This document shows positions 15,845-25,514 of a DNA stretch of 64,000 nucleotides, piece by piece; within the stretch, counting starts at the first letter, position 1; every line of letters begins with the position of its first letter. Made by a program: the position numbers and the translations under genes. This DNA is from Caballeronia terrestris (GTDB taxonomy: Bacteria > Pseudomonadota > Gammaproteobacteria > Burkholderiales > Burkholderiaceae). Below the pieces are notes generated by a model. It was not told where the DNA came from and did not search any database. It saw only the letters and a program-made list of their open reading frames with translations. Location of the stretch: positions 1-64,000 of the forward strand of contig NZ_FCOL02000024.1 in the NCBI RefSeq assembly GCF_001544515.1, written 5' to 3'.

Positions 15845-17152
15845 TCAGTGACGCGCCTCGCCGATCAGCGCGACCGAATCGAATGCGCGCTGATTCGCCT
15901 GGTGCCGGCGCATCACGAAATACATCATCAGGCAGACGAATGAGCCGAACAGCACGATCACGAACTGGATCGGCACGTCGAGCCAGACGAGCACGGCGTA
16001 CAGGCACAGCATCACGAGCACGGAGAGATTCTCGTTGAAATTCTGCACGGCGATCGAGTGGCCGGCCGAGAGCAAAACGTGTCCGCGATGCTGCAGGAGC
16101 GCGTTCATCGGCACGACAAAGAACCCCGACAATCCGCCGACGATCATCAGGAACACATACGCGACGAGCAGATAGGCGGGCACGTGCATCGCGCCGATCG
16201 AGACGCCCCAAGTCGCGGGAAAGAGGTCGCGCGTGTAGAACGCCATCAGCATGACGGCGAGGCCCATCATGATGCCGACCGGCAGCACCGAGAGCGAGCG
16301 CTTGAGCGGCACGCGCGCGGCCGCGAGAATCGCGCCGACCGCGACGCCGACCGCGATCACCGCCTGCAGGATCGCCGCCTGCGAGAGCGACATCCCGAGC
16401 GCGACTTCGGCCCATTTCAGCACGATGAACTGCAGCGTCGCGCCCGCGCCCCAGAAGAGCGTGGTGACCGCGAGCGAAATCTGGCCGAGCTTGTCGTGCC
16501 AGAGCGTGACGAAGCAGTCGGCGAAATCGGTGATCAGCTTGACGGGGCGCGTCTCCTGCTTCGGATAGCGGGCGCCGGTGTCGGGGATGCGCAGATTGAA
16601 GATCGCGGCGACCGCGTACATCACGACGATCACGAGCATCGCGGCTTCGGCCGGCGTGTGGATGCGCGGAATGTTCAGGCTGAGAATGTGCCCGGCGATA
16701 TGCGGACTGATGAGGGCGCCGCCCATGACGGTGCCGAGAATGATCGAGCCGACCGTCGTGCCTTCGATCCACCCGTTCGCTGCGACGAGCCGGTCGGGCG
16801 GCAGCAGCTCGGTGAGAATGCCGTACTTCGCGGGAGAATACGCGGCGGCCCCGAATCCGACGATGCCGTACGCCAGCAGCGGATGGGCGCCGACCAGCAT
16901 CGTGAGACAACCGACCACCTTGATGGTGTTGGTGATGAACATCACGTTGCCTTTCGGCCGGGAGTCGGCGAAGGCGCCGACGAAAGCAGCGAGGACGACA
17001 TACGACAGCACAAAAAACAGCTTGAGCAGCGGTGTCATCCAGTTCGGGGCGTGAAGATCTTTCAGCAGTGCAATAGCAGCGATCAGAAGCGCATTGTCGG
17101 CCAGCGAGGAGAAAAACTGCGCGGCCATGATGGTGTAAAAACCTTTTTTCAT
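15845..17152 (-). CDS. lplT: Lysophospholipid transporter LplT (major facilitator)
   Basis: A 435-residue inner-membrane protein with about 12 hydrophobic segments. It begins MKKGFYTIMAAQFFSSLADN followed by ALLIAAIALL, which is the LplT start, and has the MFS loop FADSRPKGNVMF, SPAKYGILTELLPPDRLVAANGW and the long central loop YPKQETRP. LplT flips lysophospholipids inward for reacylation. The usual partner acyltransferase gene (aas) is not adjacent. ATG at 17152 is preceded by GAGGAAAG about 12 bases upstream; the longer frame to 17515 is not family-like. Divergent from alr. Confidence 0.92.
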   Translation of the reverse strand: MKKGFYTIMAAQFFSSLADNALLIAAIALLKDLHAPNWMTPLLKLFFVLSYVVLAAFVGAFADSRPKGNVMFITNTIKVVGCLTMLVGAHPLLAYGIVGFGAAAYSPAKYGILTELLPPDRLVAANGWIEGTTVGSIILGTVMGGALISPHIAGHILSLNIPRIHTPAEAAMLVIVVMYAVAAIFNLRIPDTGARYPKQETRPVKLITDFADCFVTLWHDKLGQISLAVTTLFWGAGATLQFIVLKWAEVALGMSLSQAAILQAVIAVGVAVGAILAAARVPLKRSLSVLPVGIMMGLAVMLMAFYTRDLFPATWGVSIGAMHVPAYLLVAYVFLMIVGGLSGFFVVPMNALLQHRGHVLLSAGHSIAVQNFNENLSVLVMLCLYAVLVWLDVPIQFVIVLFGSFVCLMMYFVMRRHQANQRAFDSVALIGEARH

Positions 17153-17405
17153 CTGATCCGAAGCTTTCCTCACTGCGGGTGATCCGCCCCGTCCGCCTGA
17201 GGCGCGGTCGGGCTTATTCCGTTCGAAATGGGTTGTGTGCACGGCTTTATAACACGAAAATAGGCGCATTCTGACTAGCAGTAATCTCGATTCGGTGTTG
17301 CAAAACACACGACCGTGCTGCTGGTTCTTCATAAGATACTGATTCGCAAGGCGTCTTGAACTGCTCGCTCGCCTCGCGCTCCAACTGCGTTTAATCCGAA
17401 CTCTC

Positions 17406-18476
17406 ATGCCGCGCCCCCTGTCAGCCACGATCCACACCGCCGCACTCGCCAACAATCTCGCCGTCGCGCGCAAGCACGCTCCGAAGTCCAAGATCTGGGC
17501 CGTCGTCAAGGCCAATGCCTACGGCCACGGACTGGCCCGGGCGTTCCCCGGACTGCGCGCCACCGACGGCTTCGGACTTCTGGACCTAGAAGAAGCCGCG
17601 AAGTTGCGGGAACTCGGCTGGGCCGGCCCGATCCTCCTGCTGGAAGGCTTTTTCCGGCCGACCGACATCGACGTGATCGACCGTTACAGTCTGACGACCG
17701 CCGTCCATTGCGACGAGCAGTTGCGCATGCTCGAAATGGCGCGGCTCTCGAAACCGGTCAACATTCAACTGAAGATGAATAGCGGCATGAACCGCCTCGG
17801 CTACACGCCGGAGCGCTATCGCGCCGCGTGGGAACGGGCGCGCGCATGCCAGGGCGTCGGGCAGATCACGCTCATGACCCATTTTTCCGATGCCGACAGC
17901 GATCGCGGCATTGCGTATCAACTCGAATCGTTCGAACGCGGCGCGGAAGGCATTGCCGGCGCGCGCAGCCTCGCGAATTCCGCGGCGACGCTCTGGCATC
18001 CGGCGGCGCACTTCGACTGGGTGCGGCCGGGAATCATTCTGTATGGCGCGTCGCCGTCGGGCGTGACGGCCGACATCGCCGGCATCGGCCTGCGTCCCGC
18101 GATGACGCTCGCCTCCGAACTGATCGCCGTCCAGTCGGTCGACAAGGGGCACACGATCGGCTACGGCTCGACCTACACGGCGGGCAAGCAGATGAAGATC
18201 GGCGTGGTCGCGTGCGGCTATGCGGACGGCTATTCGCGCATCGCTCCGGAAGGCACGCCGGTGATCGTCGACGGGATTCGCACGAAGCTCGTCGGACGCG
18301 TGTCGATGGACATGCTGACCGTCGACCTGACCCCGTGCCCGACGGCGGGCGTCGGCTCGCGCGTGGAATTGTGGGGCGCAAAACTCCCGATCGACGACGT
18401 CGCGCAAGCCTGCGGCACGATCGGCTACGAGCTGATGTGCGCGGTCGCGCAGCGCGTTCCGGTGCGGGCGGAATAA
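17406..18476 (+). CDS. alr: Alanine racemase
   Basis: A 356-residue PLP enzyme interconverting L- and D-alanine for peptidoglycan. The PLP lysine is Lys35 in WAVVKANAYGHG. Other signatures are NSGMNRLGY, THFSDAD, NSAATLWHP, RPGIILYG, the second catalytic tyrosine region TIGYGSTYTA, and the C-terminal GRVSMDMLTVDLT. ATG at 17406; no strong ribosome site is visible. Its promoter must lie in the 253-base divergent region shared with lplT. radA follows after 61 bases on the same strand. Confidence 0.97.
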   Translation: MPRPLSATIHTAALANNLAVARKHAPKSKIWAVVKANAYGHGLARAFPGLRATDGFGLLDLEEAAKLRELGWAGPILLLEGFFRPTDIDVIDRYSLTTAVHCDEQLRMLEMARLSKPVNIQLKMNSGMNRLGYTPERYRAAWERARACQGVGQITLMTHFSDADSDRGIAYQLESFERGAEGIAGARSLANSAATLWHPAAHFDWVRPGIILYGASPSGVTADIAGIGLRPAMTLASELIAVQSVDKGHTIGYGSTYTAGKQMKIGVVACGYADGYSRIAPEGTPVIVDGIRTKLVGRVSMDMLTVDLTPCPTAGVGSRVELWGAKLPIDDVAQACGTIGYELMCAVAQRVPVRAE

Positions 18477-18537
18477 GCGTCTGCGTCACGTCTGACAAAA
18501 TAGTCGTTTTTAATAGCAGTCGAATTCAGGATCACGC

Positions 18538-19926
18538 GTGGCAAAAGTAGCGAAGGCGAAGACGCTGTACATCTGTAGCGAATGCGGCGGTCAGGCGCCG
18601 AAGTGGCAAGGGCAATGCCCCGCGTGCGGCGCGTGGAACACGCTGGTGGAATCGGTGGCGGAAACGCCCTCGGCGCACCGCTTCCAGTCGCTCGCAAAGA
18701 CCTCGACGGTGCGTCGGCTCGCCGACATCGAAGCGACCGACGTGCCGCGCTTCACCACCGGCATCGGCGAATTCGACCGCGTTTTGGGCGGCGGCCTGGT
18801 GGCGGGCGGTGTGGTGCTGATTGGCGGCGATCCGGGCATCGGCAAATCGACGCTGCTGCTGCAGTCGCTTGCCGAAATCGCGCGCGAGCGGCCCGCGCTC
18901 TATATCAGCGGCGAGGAATCCGGCGCGCAGATCGCGTTGCGCGCCCAGCGGCTCGGCCTCTTGAACGGCTCGGAATCGGCCGCGCCCGATTTGCGGCTCC
19001 TCGCCGAAATCCAGCTCGAAAAAATCCAGGCGACGATCGATGCCGAACGGCCCGAAGTCGCCGTCATCGATTCGATTCAGACCGTTTATTCCGAGGCACT
19101 CACGTCCGCGCCCGGCTCGGTCGCGCAGGTGCGCGAGTGCGCGGCGCAGCTCACGCGCATCGCCAAGCAGACGGGCACGACGATCATCATGGTCGGCCAC
19201 GTGACGAAGGAGGGCAATCTCGCGGGGCCGCGCGTGCTGGAACACATCGTGGATACGGTGCTGTACTTCGAGGGCGACACGCACTCGTCGTTCCGTCTCG
19301 TGCGCGCGTTCAAGAACCGCTTCGGCGCGGTCAACGAGCTCGGCGTCTTCGCGATGACCGAGCGCGGCCTGCGCGGCGTGGCGAATCCGTCGGCGCTGTT
19401 TTTGTCGCAGCATGAGCAGAGCGTGCCGGGATCGTGCGTGCTCGTGACGCAGGAAGGCTCGCGGCCGCTGCTCGTTGAAGTGCAGGCGCTCGTCGATACG
19501 GCGCACGTGCCGAATCCGCGCCGGCTCGCGGTCGGGCTGGAGCAGAACCGGCTCGCGCTGTTGCTCGCGGTGCTGCATCGGCATGCGGGCATCGCATGCT
19601 TCGATCAGGACGTGTTTTTGAACGCGGTCGGCGGGGTGAAGATTACCGAGCCTGCCGCCGATCTCGCCGTGCTGCTGGCCATTCAATCGTCGATGCGCAA
19701 CAAGCCACTGCCGAAGGGTCTGATCGTGTTCGGCGAAGTGGGGCTCGCGGGCGAAATCCGGCCGTCGCCGCGGGGACAGGACCGGCTGAAGGAAGCCGCG
19801 AAGCTCGGGTTTTCGATCGCGCTGATTCCGAAGGCGAACGCGCCGAAGCAGCCGATCGACGGGCTGGAGGTGATCGCGGTGGACCGCATCGAGGAAGCGA
19901 TCGACCGGGTGCGCTCGCTCGATTAA
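18538..19926 (+). CDS. radA: DNA repair protein RadA
   Basis: A 462-residue RadA (Sms). It has an N-terminal C4 zinc finger (Cys13, 16, 27, 30), a RecA-type ATPase with Walker A GGDPGIGKS (95-103), the RadA-specific KNRFGAVNELG motif, and a C-terminal Lon-like domain (GLIVFGEVGLAGEIRPSPRG). It drives branch migration of recombination intermediates. The start is GTG at 18538 with CAGGA upstream. Probably in one transcript with alr. Confidence 0.97.
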   Translation: MAKVAKAKTLYICSECGGQAPKWQGQCPACGAWNTLVESVAETPSAHRFQSLAKTSTVRRLADIEATDVPRFTTGIGEFDRVLGGGLVAGGVVLIGGDPGIGKSTLLLQSLAEIARERPALYISGEESGAQIALRAQRLGLLNGSESAAPDLRLLAEIQLEKIQATIDAERPEVAVIDSIQTVYSEALTSAPGSVAQVRECAAQLTRIAKQTGTTIIMVGHVTKEGNLAGPRVLEHIVDTVLYFEGDTHSSFRLVRAFKNRFGAVNELGVFAMTERGLRGVANPSALFLSQHEQSVPGSCVLVTQEGSRPLLVEVQALVDTAHVPNPRRLAVGLEQNRLALLLAVLHRHAGIACFDQDVFLNAVGGVKITEPAADLAVLLAIQSSMRNKPLPKGLIVFGEVGLAGEIRPSPRGQDRLKEAAKLGFSIALIPKANAPKQPIDGLEVIAVDRIEEAIDRVRSLD

Positions 19927-20052
19927 GTAGCGTTCGGTCCCTCGTAATGCCGCGTAAAAGAGTTGGCGGCGCATGTAACCCAATCGACGCGTAGTTTTCT
20001 TATCCTTTCACGGCTGCAATTTCGAAAGCCTGCAAGAGTAGAGGACTACGCC

Positions 20053-20316
20053 TTGAAACACTCAGAACAATCCGGGCCGCAACCTTCGTATCACCTGCGC
20101 GGCTGCCGCGTCTCCGCGCCGATCGAGCAGCCTTGGGGCGGCGGTTGCCGGATCGTCGAATGGATCGATGCCGAAGGGCAGATTTCGCGCCGCGTCGTGG
20201 CGGCGGACGTGACCGAGGATGAAGTCGTCGCGACCATTCGACGTCACGTGACGGGACGCAAACACATGCTCGTCGACGATGAGCGCATGCCGCGGCAGAC
20301 CTTGCCGCGCCGCTAA
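20053..20316 (+). CDS. DUF2866 family small protein
   Basis: An 87-residue protein resembling the Burkholderia-restricted DUF2866 family; function unknown. Core: YHLRGCRVSAPIEQPWGGGC, then RIVEWIDAEGQISRRVVAADVTEDEVVATIRRHVTGRKH. The alternating hydrophobic pattern suggests a small alpha/beta domain with a basic C-terminus. A TTG start at 20053 is chosen because TAGAGGAC precedes it by about 9 bases and conserved sequence begins there; a frame extension to 19963 is less likely. Its stop overlaps the stop of the convergent CoA-transferase gene by 3 bases. Confidence 0.72.
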   Translation: MKHSEQSGPQPSYHLRGCRVSAPIEQPWGGGCRIVEWIDAEGQISRRVVAADVTEDEVVATIRRHVTGRKHMLVDDERMPRQTLPRR

Positions 20317-21344
20317 GCGTTTTTGCGCTGGAACAGCGGATGCACCGCCGCTTCGGCGGGCGTCAACACCGGCGCCACGCAGCAGCCGAGTGGCTCAAGC
20401 AGCGCGATCCATTCGTCGCGGGTGCGCTCGCGGAACAACGCGGCGAGCGATTGAGTGAGCTCGTCGGCATCCGCGCCGCCGATCGCCTGGCCGAGGCTCC
20501 AGTGCCGCGACGCCCATTCGGGCTGTCCGAGCGCCTTGCACAACGTTTCCCAGAACTTGAGTTCCAGCGCGCCCACCGCGACGAAGCGATCGTCGCGCGT
20601 GCGATAGACGTTGTAGCAGGGCGTACCGCCGTTCAGCAGCCCGGCGCCCGCGCGCGTGGTGGCATCGGCGGAATTGTCGAGTGCGATGTGCGCCATCACG
20701 TTGTGCGCGTGCACGGCGTGCGTCATCGATACATTCAGACAGCGGCCTTCGCCGCCGCGCGCCACGGGCCAGAGCGCCGCGAGAATCTGCGTGACGGCCG
20801 CGAGCGCGCCGCCCAGCAAATCCGCGATCTGGAAGTTCGGCACGATCGGCGTGCCGTCGCTCGCCGCGAGCTGGTCGAGGACGCCCGCGTACGCCATGTA
20901 GTTGAGATCGTGGCCGGGCAGGTCCGTGAACGGCCCGTCGCTGCCGAAACCTGTGATCGCGCAATAGACGAGCTTAGGGTTCGCCTCGCGCAACACGTCG
21001 TAGCCGACGCCGAGCCGCGCCATCACCGAAGGTCGAAAACTCTCGACGAGCACGTCGGCGTCGCGCGCCAAGCGGATCAACTGCGCGCGGCCTTCCGCGC
21101 TTTTCAGATCGAGCGTGAGAAAGCGCTTTCCGCGATTGACCTGCCGATAGAACGCGCTCGGCGTGCCCGTCGCGCGATCGGCGTCGCTCAGCAGCATCGA
21201 GCGGGCGTAGTCACCTGCGCCTGGCGCTTCGATCTTGAGGACGTCGGCGCCGAGTTCCGCGAGCCGCAACGTCGCCACCGGGCCGGGCAGGAGGCGCGTC
21301 AGGTCGAGCACGCAGAGGCCGTCGAGGGGTAAGGTTTGCGACAA
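20313..21344 (-). CDS. CaiB/BaiF family III CoA transferase, alpha-methylacyl-CoA racemase-like
   Basis: A 343-residue family III CoA-transferase fold. The start LDGLCVLDLTRLLPGPVATLRLAELGADVLKIE, then VNRGKRFLTLDLKSAEGR, DVLVESFRPSVMARLG and CAITGFGSDGP are family hallmarks. GHDLNYMAYAG matches the racemase subgroup, where this His/Asp pair takes part in alpha-proton exchange, so epimerisation of 2-methylacyl-CoA is more likely than CoA transfer. The start codon is TTG at 21344 with an AGGAACCGGAG stretch upstream. It follows the ABC-F gene's 3' side on the same strand but is otherwise solitary; the true substrate is unknown. Confidence 0.87.
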   Translation of the reverse strand: MSQTLPLDGLCVLDLTRLLPGPVATLRLAELGADVLKIEAPGAGDYARSMLLSDADRATGTPSAFYRQVNRGKRFLTLDLKSAEGRAQLIRLARDADVLVESFRPSVMARLGVGYDVLREANPKLVYCAITGFGSDGPFTDLPGHDLNYMAYAGVLDQLAASDGTPIVPNFQIADLLGGALAAVTQILAALWPVARGGEGRCLNVSMTHAVHAHNVMAHIALDNSADATTRAGAGLLNGGTPCYNVYRTRDDRFVAVGALELKFWETLCKALGQPEWASRHWSLGQAIGGADADELTQSLAALFRERTRDEWIALLEPLGCCVAPVLTPAEAAVHPLFQRKNA

Positions 21345-21374
21345 GGCTCGGCTCCGGTTCCTGGTGGTAATGCT

Positions 21375-23306
21375 TCAGCCGATCTGCTCCAGCTCTTCGT
21401 GCACTTCGAGCCATTCGAGTTCCAGCGTTTCGAGCCGCGCGCTCACGTCGGCCTGGCGGCGGATCGAGTCGGTGAGCCTGGTTTTCATCGACGCCTCGTA
21501 GCTCGCCGGATCAGCGACGAAGTGATCGAGCGCCGTCTTCTCCGCATGCAGCGCGTCCATCTCCTTCTCGATCTTCGCGATCCGCGACTGCAACGGCCTC
21601 TTCAGATGCGAGAGCTTCTGCCGCTCCTGCGCTTCCTGCCGACGCTGTTCCTTCCGATTCTGCGCCGAGTCCTGTCCAGCATCGGCTGATCCGTTCGCTT
21701 CCTTCGCCGCCGCGCGCGCCTCGGCGGCGTGCTGCAGCAGCCAGTCGCGATAGTCGTCGAGATCGCCGTCGAAGGGCTGCAGACGGTGTTTCGCCACCAG
21801 CATGAAGATGTCGGTCGTCGCGCGCAGCAATGCGCGGTCGTGCGACACGAGGATCAGCGTGCCTTCGAACTGCGCGAGCGCCATCGTCAGCGCGTGGCGG
21901 GTTTCGAGGTCGAGGTGGTTCGTCGGCTCGTCGAGGAGCAGCAGGTTCGGCTTCTGCCAGATGATCAGCGCAAGCGCGAGGCGCGCCTTCTCGCCGCCGG
22001 AAAACGGCGCGATCTTCGCGGTCGCCATCTCGCCGGAGAAGTTGAAGCCGCCGAGAAAATCGCGCAATTCCTGCTCGCGCGTGTCAGGCGCGAGGCGCGC
22101 GAGATGCTGGATCGGCGAGTCGTCAGGACGCAGCGTTTCCAACTGATGCTGCGCGAAATAGCCGATGCGCAGGCCCTTGCCCTGGCGCACGGTGCCCGAG
22201 AGTGCATCGAGCGTGGCGGCGAGTGTCTTGATGAGCGTCGACTTGCCCTGGCCGTTCGCGCCCAGCAGGCCGATGCGCTGTCCGTTCTGAATCGATAACG
22301 TCACGTTCTCGACGATCGGCACGTCGCCGCTTTCGGTGTGATAGCCGCAGCGGACGTCGTCCATGACGATCATCGGATTGGGCGCGGCGTCGGGCATGCG
22401 GAATTCGAACGTGAACGGCGACGACGCGTGCGCCGGCGCGATCAGTTCCATCTTTTCGAGCGCCTTCACGCGGCTTTGCGCCTGCTTCGCCTTGGTCGCC
22501 TTCGCCTTGAAGCGGTTGATGAAGCTCTGCAGATGCTCGACCGTCTTCTGCTGCTTTTCATAGGCGCTCTGCTGCAGCGCGATCTGCTGCGCGCGCAGGA
22601 TCTCGAACTGGCTGTAGTTGCCGCCGTAGCGCTTGATCTGGCGGTTTTCCAGATGCAACGTCACGTTGCAGACGGAATCGAGAAATTCGCGATCGTGGGA
22701 GATCACGATCAGCGTCCCCGGATAGCGATGCAGCCAGTCTTCGAGCCAGACGATCGCGTCGAGATCCAGGTGGTTGGTCGGTTCGTCGAGGAGTAGCAGG
22801 TCGGAGCGGCACATCAGCGCCTGCGCGAGGTTCAGCCGCATGCGCCAGCCGCCCGAAAAACTCGCGACCGGCTCGCGCGTCTGTGCGAGCGTGAAGCCCA
22901 GGCCGAGCAGCAGCGCCTCGGCGCGCGCGGGGGCGGTGTAGCCGTCGGCATCGGCGAAGGCGGCGTGTTCGTGCGCTTCGGCGGCGCCGTCGTGAGCCGC
23001 CGATGCCACCGCGATGCGCGCTTCGATCGCGCGCAGTTGCGTATCGCCGTCGAGCGTGTAGTCGAGCGCGGTGCGGTCGACGGCGGGCGTCTCCTGCGCG
23101 ACGTGCGCGATCTGCCAGGACGGCGGCATCGAAAAGTCGCCGCCGTCGGCGTGCAGGTCGCCGCGCAGCACGGAGAAGAGCGTCGACTTGCCCGCGCCGT
23201 TCGCGCCGACGAGGCCGGCCTTCTCGCCCGGGTTGAGGGCGAAGGTGGTCGCGTCGAAGAGCGGCTTGGTGCCGCGGGCAAGGCTGAATTGGTTGAAGCG
23301 AATCAC
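21375..23306 (-). CDS. ABC-F family ATPase (YheS/Uup type)
   Basis: A 643-residue protein with two ABC domains and no membrane segment. Walker A sites are GANGAGKST and GANGQGKST. The signatures are SFSGGWRMRLNLAQAL and FSGGEKARLALALI, and both Walker B motifs read LLLLDEPTNHLDL, as is diagnostic of ABC-F. An interdomain linker rich in Q and K (FINRFKAKATKAKQAQSRVKAL) and a C-terminal coiled coil with a charged segment are visible. ABC-F proteins bind the ribosomal E site and relieve stalled translation. GTG at 23306 is the start (MIRFNQFSL). It lies downstream of the LysR gene at 23340 on the same strand with a 33-base gap. Confidence 0.94.
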   Translation of the reverse strand: MIRFNQFSLARGTKPLFDATTFALNPGEKAGLVGANGAGKSTLFSVLRGDLHADGGDFSMPPSWQIAHVAQETPAVDRTALDYTLDGDTQLRAIEARIAVASAAHDGAAEAHEHAAFADADGYTAPARAEALLLGLGFTLAQTREPVASFSGGWRMRLNLAQALMCRSDLLLLDEPTNHLDLDAIVWLEDWLHRYPGTLIVISHDREFLDSVCNVTLHLENRQIKRYGGNYSQFEILRAQQIALQQSAYEKQQKTVEHLQSFINRFKAKATKAKQAQSRVKALEKMELIAPAHASSPFTFEFRMPDAAPNPMIVMDDVRCGYHTESGDVPIVENVTLSIQNGQRIGLLGANGQGKSTLIKTLAATLDALSGTVRQGKGLRIGYFAQHQLETLRPDDSPIQHLARLAPDTREQELRDFLGGFNFSGEMATAKIAPFSGGEKARLALALIIWQKPNLLLLDEPTNHLDLETRHALTMALAQFEGTLILVSHDRALLRATTDIFMLVAKHRLQPFDGDLDDYRDWLLQHAAEARAAAKEANGSADAGQDSAQNRKEQRRQEAQERQKLSHLKRPLQSRIAKIEKEMDALHAEKTALDHFVADPASYEASMKTRLTDSIRRQADVSARLETLELEWLEVHEELEQIG

Positions 23307-23339
23307 GACGTGACGACCGGGGCGGGGGAAAAGGGTATT

Positions 23340-24296
23340 TTAGACTGCCGGCGCTGCGCGGCGTCGGCTGGGCTTCGAGGCAGCCGCTGGCCGCGCCGCA
23401 ATCAACTCCTTCAACAATCCCCCCATCCACCGATGCGCCGGGTCCCCATCCAGCCGGCTGTGCCACATCAGATACATCGCGACATTCAACCCCGCGAGCG
23501 GCGCCTCGAACGCGACAAGCCCATGCTGCGCCGCGATCTCGCACGCCATGCGCGTGGGCATCGTGCTCACGAGATCGGTCACCGCGACGACTCGCGGTAC
23601 GTCGAAGAACGAATGCACCGTCGTATCGACTTCGCGCGCGAGGCCCTTGCTGTGCAGGAACTGGTCGATCGGACGCGCCCCTTGCCAGCTAGGCCAGGCG
23701 ATACCGATATGCCGTGCCTGCAAATAACGCTTGAGCGTGACGGGCGCATCGAGCAGCGGATGCCCGCGCCGCACGACGCACGAAAGCGTATCGGTCGCGA
23801 CCGCCTCGCAGCGAAAGCCGCTGTCCTTCACCGGCACGGCCCACAGATAGAAATCGACCTTGCCGAACTGCATCGCGTCGCGCACTTCGCCGAAGTGCTG
23901 TGCGCGCACATTGATGCGCAATTGCGCATCGAGATCCTGCAGGCGCCGCATCAGCGCGGGCAGGATCAGCAACTCGCCATAGTCGGAGAGCACGAGGTTG
24001 AACTCGCGCTGCGAGCCCGACGGGTCGAACACGGCGTCGTCGCGCAGCATGCCGTCGACATCGTTCAGCACGCTTTCGATCGCGACCCCGAGCCGATGCG
24101 CGCGGGCGGTCGGTTCCATCGCGCGGCCGTCGCGCAGGAACAACTGGTCGCCGAAGGTTTCGCGCAGGCGCGTCAGTGCATGGCTCACCGCTGGCTGGCT
24201 CAGGCCGATGCGTTCGGAGGCGCGCGTGAGGTTACGCGTCTTGTAAATGGCGTCGAAGATCGCGAGGAGATCCAGGTCGATGGCGCGCAGGGACAT
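23340..24296 (-). CDS. LysR family regulator divergent from the hydroxylase operon
   Basis: A 318-residue LysR protein of the NodD/NahR-like subgroup. It begins MSLRAIDLDLLAIFDAIYKT, continues with the helix-turn-helix NLTRASERIGLSQPAVSHALTRLR, then a co-inducer domain from about residue 95 (EFNLVLSDYGELLILPALMRRL). The C-terminus is Ala/Arg-rich. It is transcribed divergently from the oxidative operon at 24430-31333 with 133 bases between starts, the classical arrangement for a LysR activator responding to an aromatic or hydrophobic inducer. Control of that operon is inferred, not shown. ATG at 24296 lacks a clear ribosome site. Confidence 0.9.
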   Translation of the reverse strand: MSLRAIDLDLLAIFDAIYKTRNLTRASERIGLSQPAVSHALTRLRETFGDQLFLRDGRAMEPTARAHRLGVAIESVLNDVDGMLRDDAVFDPSGSQREFNLVLSDYGELLILPALMRRLQDLDAQLRINVRAQHFGEVRDAMQFGKVDFYLWAVPVKDSGFRCEAVATDTLSCVVRRGHPLLDAPVTLKRYLQARHIGIAWPSWQGARPIDQFLHSKGLAREVDTTVHSFFDVPRVVAVTDLVSTMPTRMACEIAAQHGLVAFEAPLAGLNVAMYLMWHSRLDGDPAHRWMGGLLKELIAARPAAASKPSRRRAAPAV

Positions 24297-24329
24297 GGTG
24301 GTGATGGGGTCGTTCAGCTATTCGCGGCG

Positions 24330-24340
24330 TGAATGATTCA
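24330..24340. promoter_or_regulatory. Candidate LysR binding site in the divergent promoter
   Basis: TGAAT-g-ATTCA is a perfect interrupted palindrome midway between the two start codons. LysR boxes are typically short dyads of this kind, placed near -60 of the regulated promoter. An A/T-rich stretch (24358-24370) lies on the operon side. Confidence 0.4.
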
Positions 24341-24429
24341 TATGCTAACACTTCAGTTCCGTTTATTTTTTGGCGTGCCTACTCTTGTCTCACAAAAAAG
24401 ATTCAACACGAATCCAGGAGACAGGTGGC

Positions 24430-25512
24430 ATGGCAGAACAGCGAATTTCCGCGAACGGGGCGCGCGCCTTCAGGCTTTCCATTGCCGGGACCGAGCGCGT
24501 GTGCGACGTGCGTCCGGGCGAGACGATCCTCAAGGCGGGGCTTCGGGACAACATCAAGATCGCGCATCTTTGCCTCGTCGGCGATTGCGGCTCGTGCCGC
24601 AGCCAGCTCGTCGCGGGGCGCGTGCAGTTGAAGCGCGATATCTCCAGTCACATCTCAAGCGACGAATTGCAGGCGGGCTTCGTGCTCGCGTGCCAGTGCG
24701 TGCCGCAAAGCGACGTCGAGCTGATCGTGCCGGGCGTGTCGCCCGATCACGGCGAAGCGCACGCGGTGCATACGGTTGAAGGGTGTATCGAAAGCACGCG
24801 GCTGCTCAATCACGACATCCGCGAACTCGTGATCCATACCGATCAACCGGTGCGCTACGGCGCCGGTCAATACGCGCAGATCTCAGTGCCCGGCCATCCG
24901 ACGCTCGCCGACGCGCCGCGCTGCTATTCGTTCGCCTGCGCGCCGCAGCCTGACGGCCAGACGCGCCTTCATTTCCACGTGCGGCGCGTGCCTGGCGGTG
25001 CGTTCACCGAATGGCTCTTCGAAGCCGATCGCAGCGGCGCGCGCGTTACGCTGACTGCACCGCTCGGCGCGTTCGGCCGCACGACAGGCGGCGGCCGGCC
25101 GATGGTCTGCGTCGCGGGCGGCAGCGGACTCGCGCCGATCAAGGCGCTGCTCGAATCGATGGTCCAAAACCCGCAGGTGCCCGACGTCACGCTCTTTTTC
25201 GGCGCGCGCACGCAGGCGGACCTCTATTGCATCGAGGAGATCGAGGCGCTCGCCGCGCGCTGGGCGGGGCGCTTCATCTTCGTGCCGGTGCTCTCGAATG
25301 AACCGCCCGGCTCGTCGTGGAGCGGCCACACCGGCTACTGCACCGAATTCCTCGACGCTTACTGCGACGTCGCGTCGAGCGCCTTTTTCCTGTGCGGCCC
25401 GCCCGCGATGGTCGATGCCGTGCGCGACGCGGTGGCATCGCGTGTAGCGGCCGCCCACATCCACTTCGATCGCTTTCTGGATCAGAGCACCCTTCAAACC
25501 GAGGAGATTTGA
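24430..25512 (+). CDS. Fused [2Fe-2S] ferredoxin / FAD-NAD(P)H reductase, monooxygenase electron donor
   Basis: A 360-residue electron-transfer protein. Residues 10-95 are a plant-type ferredoxin with cluster ligands Cys48, Cys53, Cys56 (C-x4-C-x2-C) and a fourth Cys at 88 or 90. The rest is a ferredoxin-NADP reductase module with the FAD motif R-C-Y-S in DAPRCYSFA, GGAFTEWLF, the nucleotide motif VAGGSGLAPIKALLE and the C-terminal FFLCGPPAMVDAVRDAV. It resembles reductases of phenol, benzoate and xylene oxygenases. It is the first gene of the operon, with CAGGAGAC before ATG at 24430, and is the likely electron source for the di-iron hydroxylase at 26061. It is a cytoplasmic protein with no signal peptide. 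Confidence 0.92.
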   Translation: MAEQRISANGARAFRLSIAGTERVCDVRPGETILKAGLRDNIKIAHLCLVGDCGSCRSQLVAGRVQLKRDISSHISSDELQAGFVLACQCVPQSDVELIVPGVSPDHGEAHAVHTVEGCIESTRLLNHDIRELVIHTDQPVRYGAGQYAQISVPGHPTLADAPRCYSFACAPQPDGQTRLHFHVRRVPGGAFTEWLFEADRSGARVTLTAPLGAFGRTTGGGRPMVCVAGGSGLAPIKALLESMVQNPQVPDVTLFFGARTQADLYCIEEIEALAARWAGRFIFVPVLSNEPPGSSWSGHTGYCTEFLDAYCDVASSAFFLCGPPAMVDAVRDAVASRVAAAHIHFDRFLDQSTLQTEEI

Positions 25513-25514
25513 CG

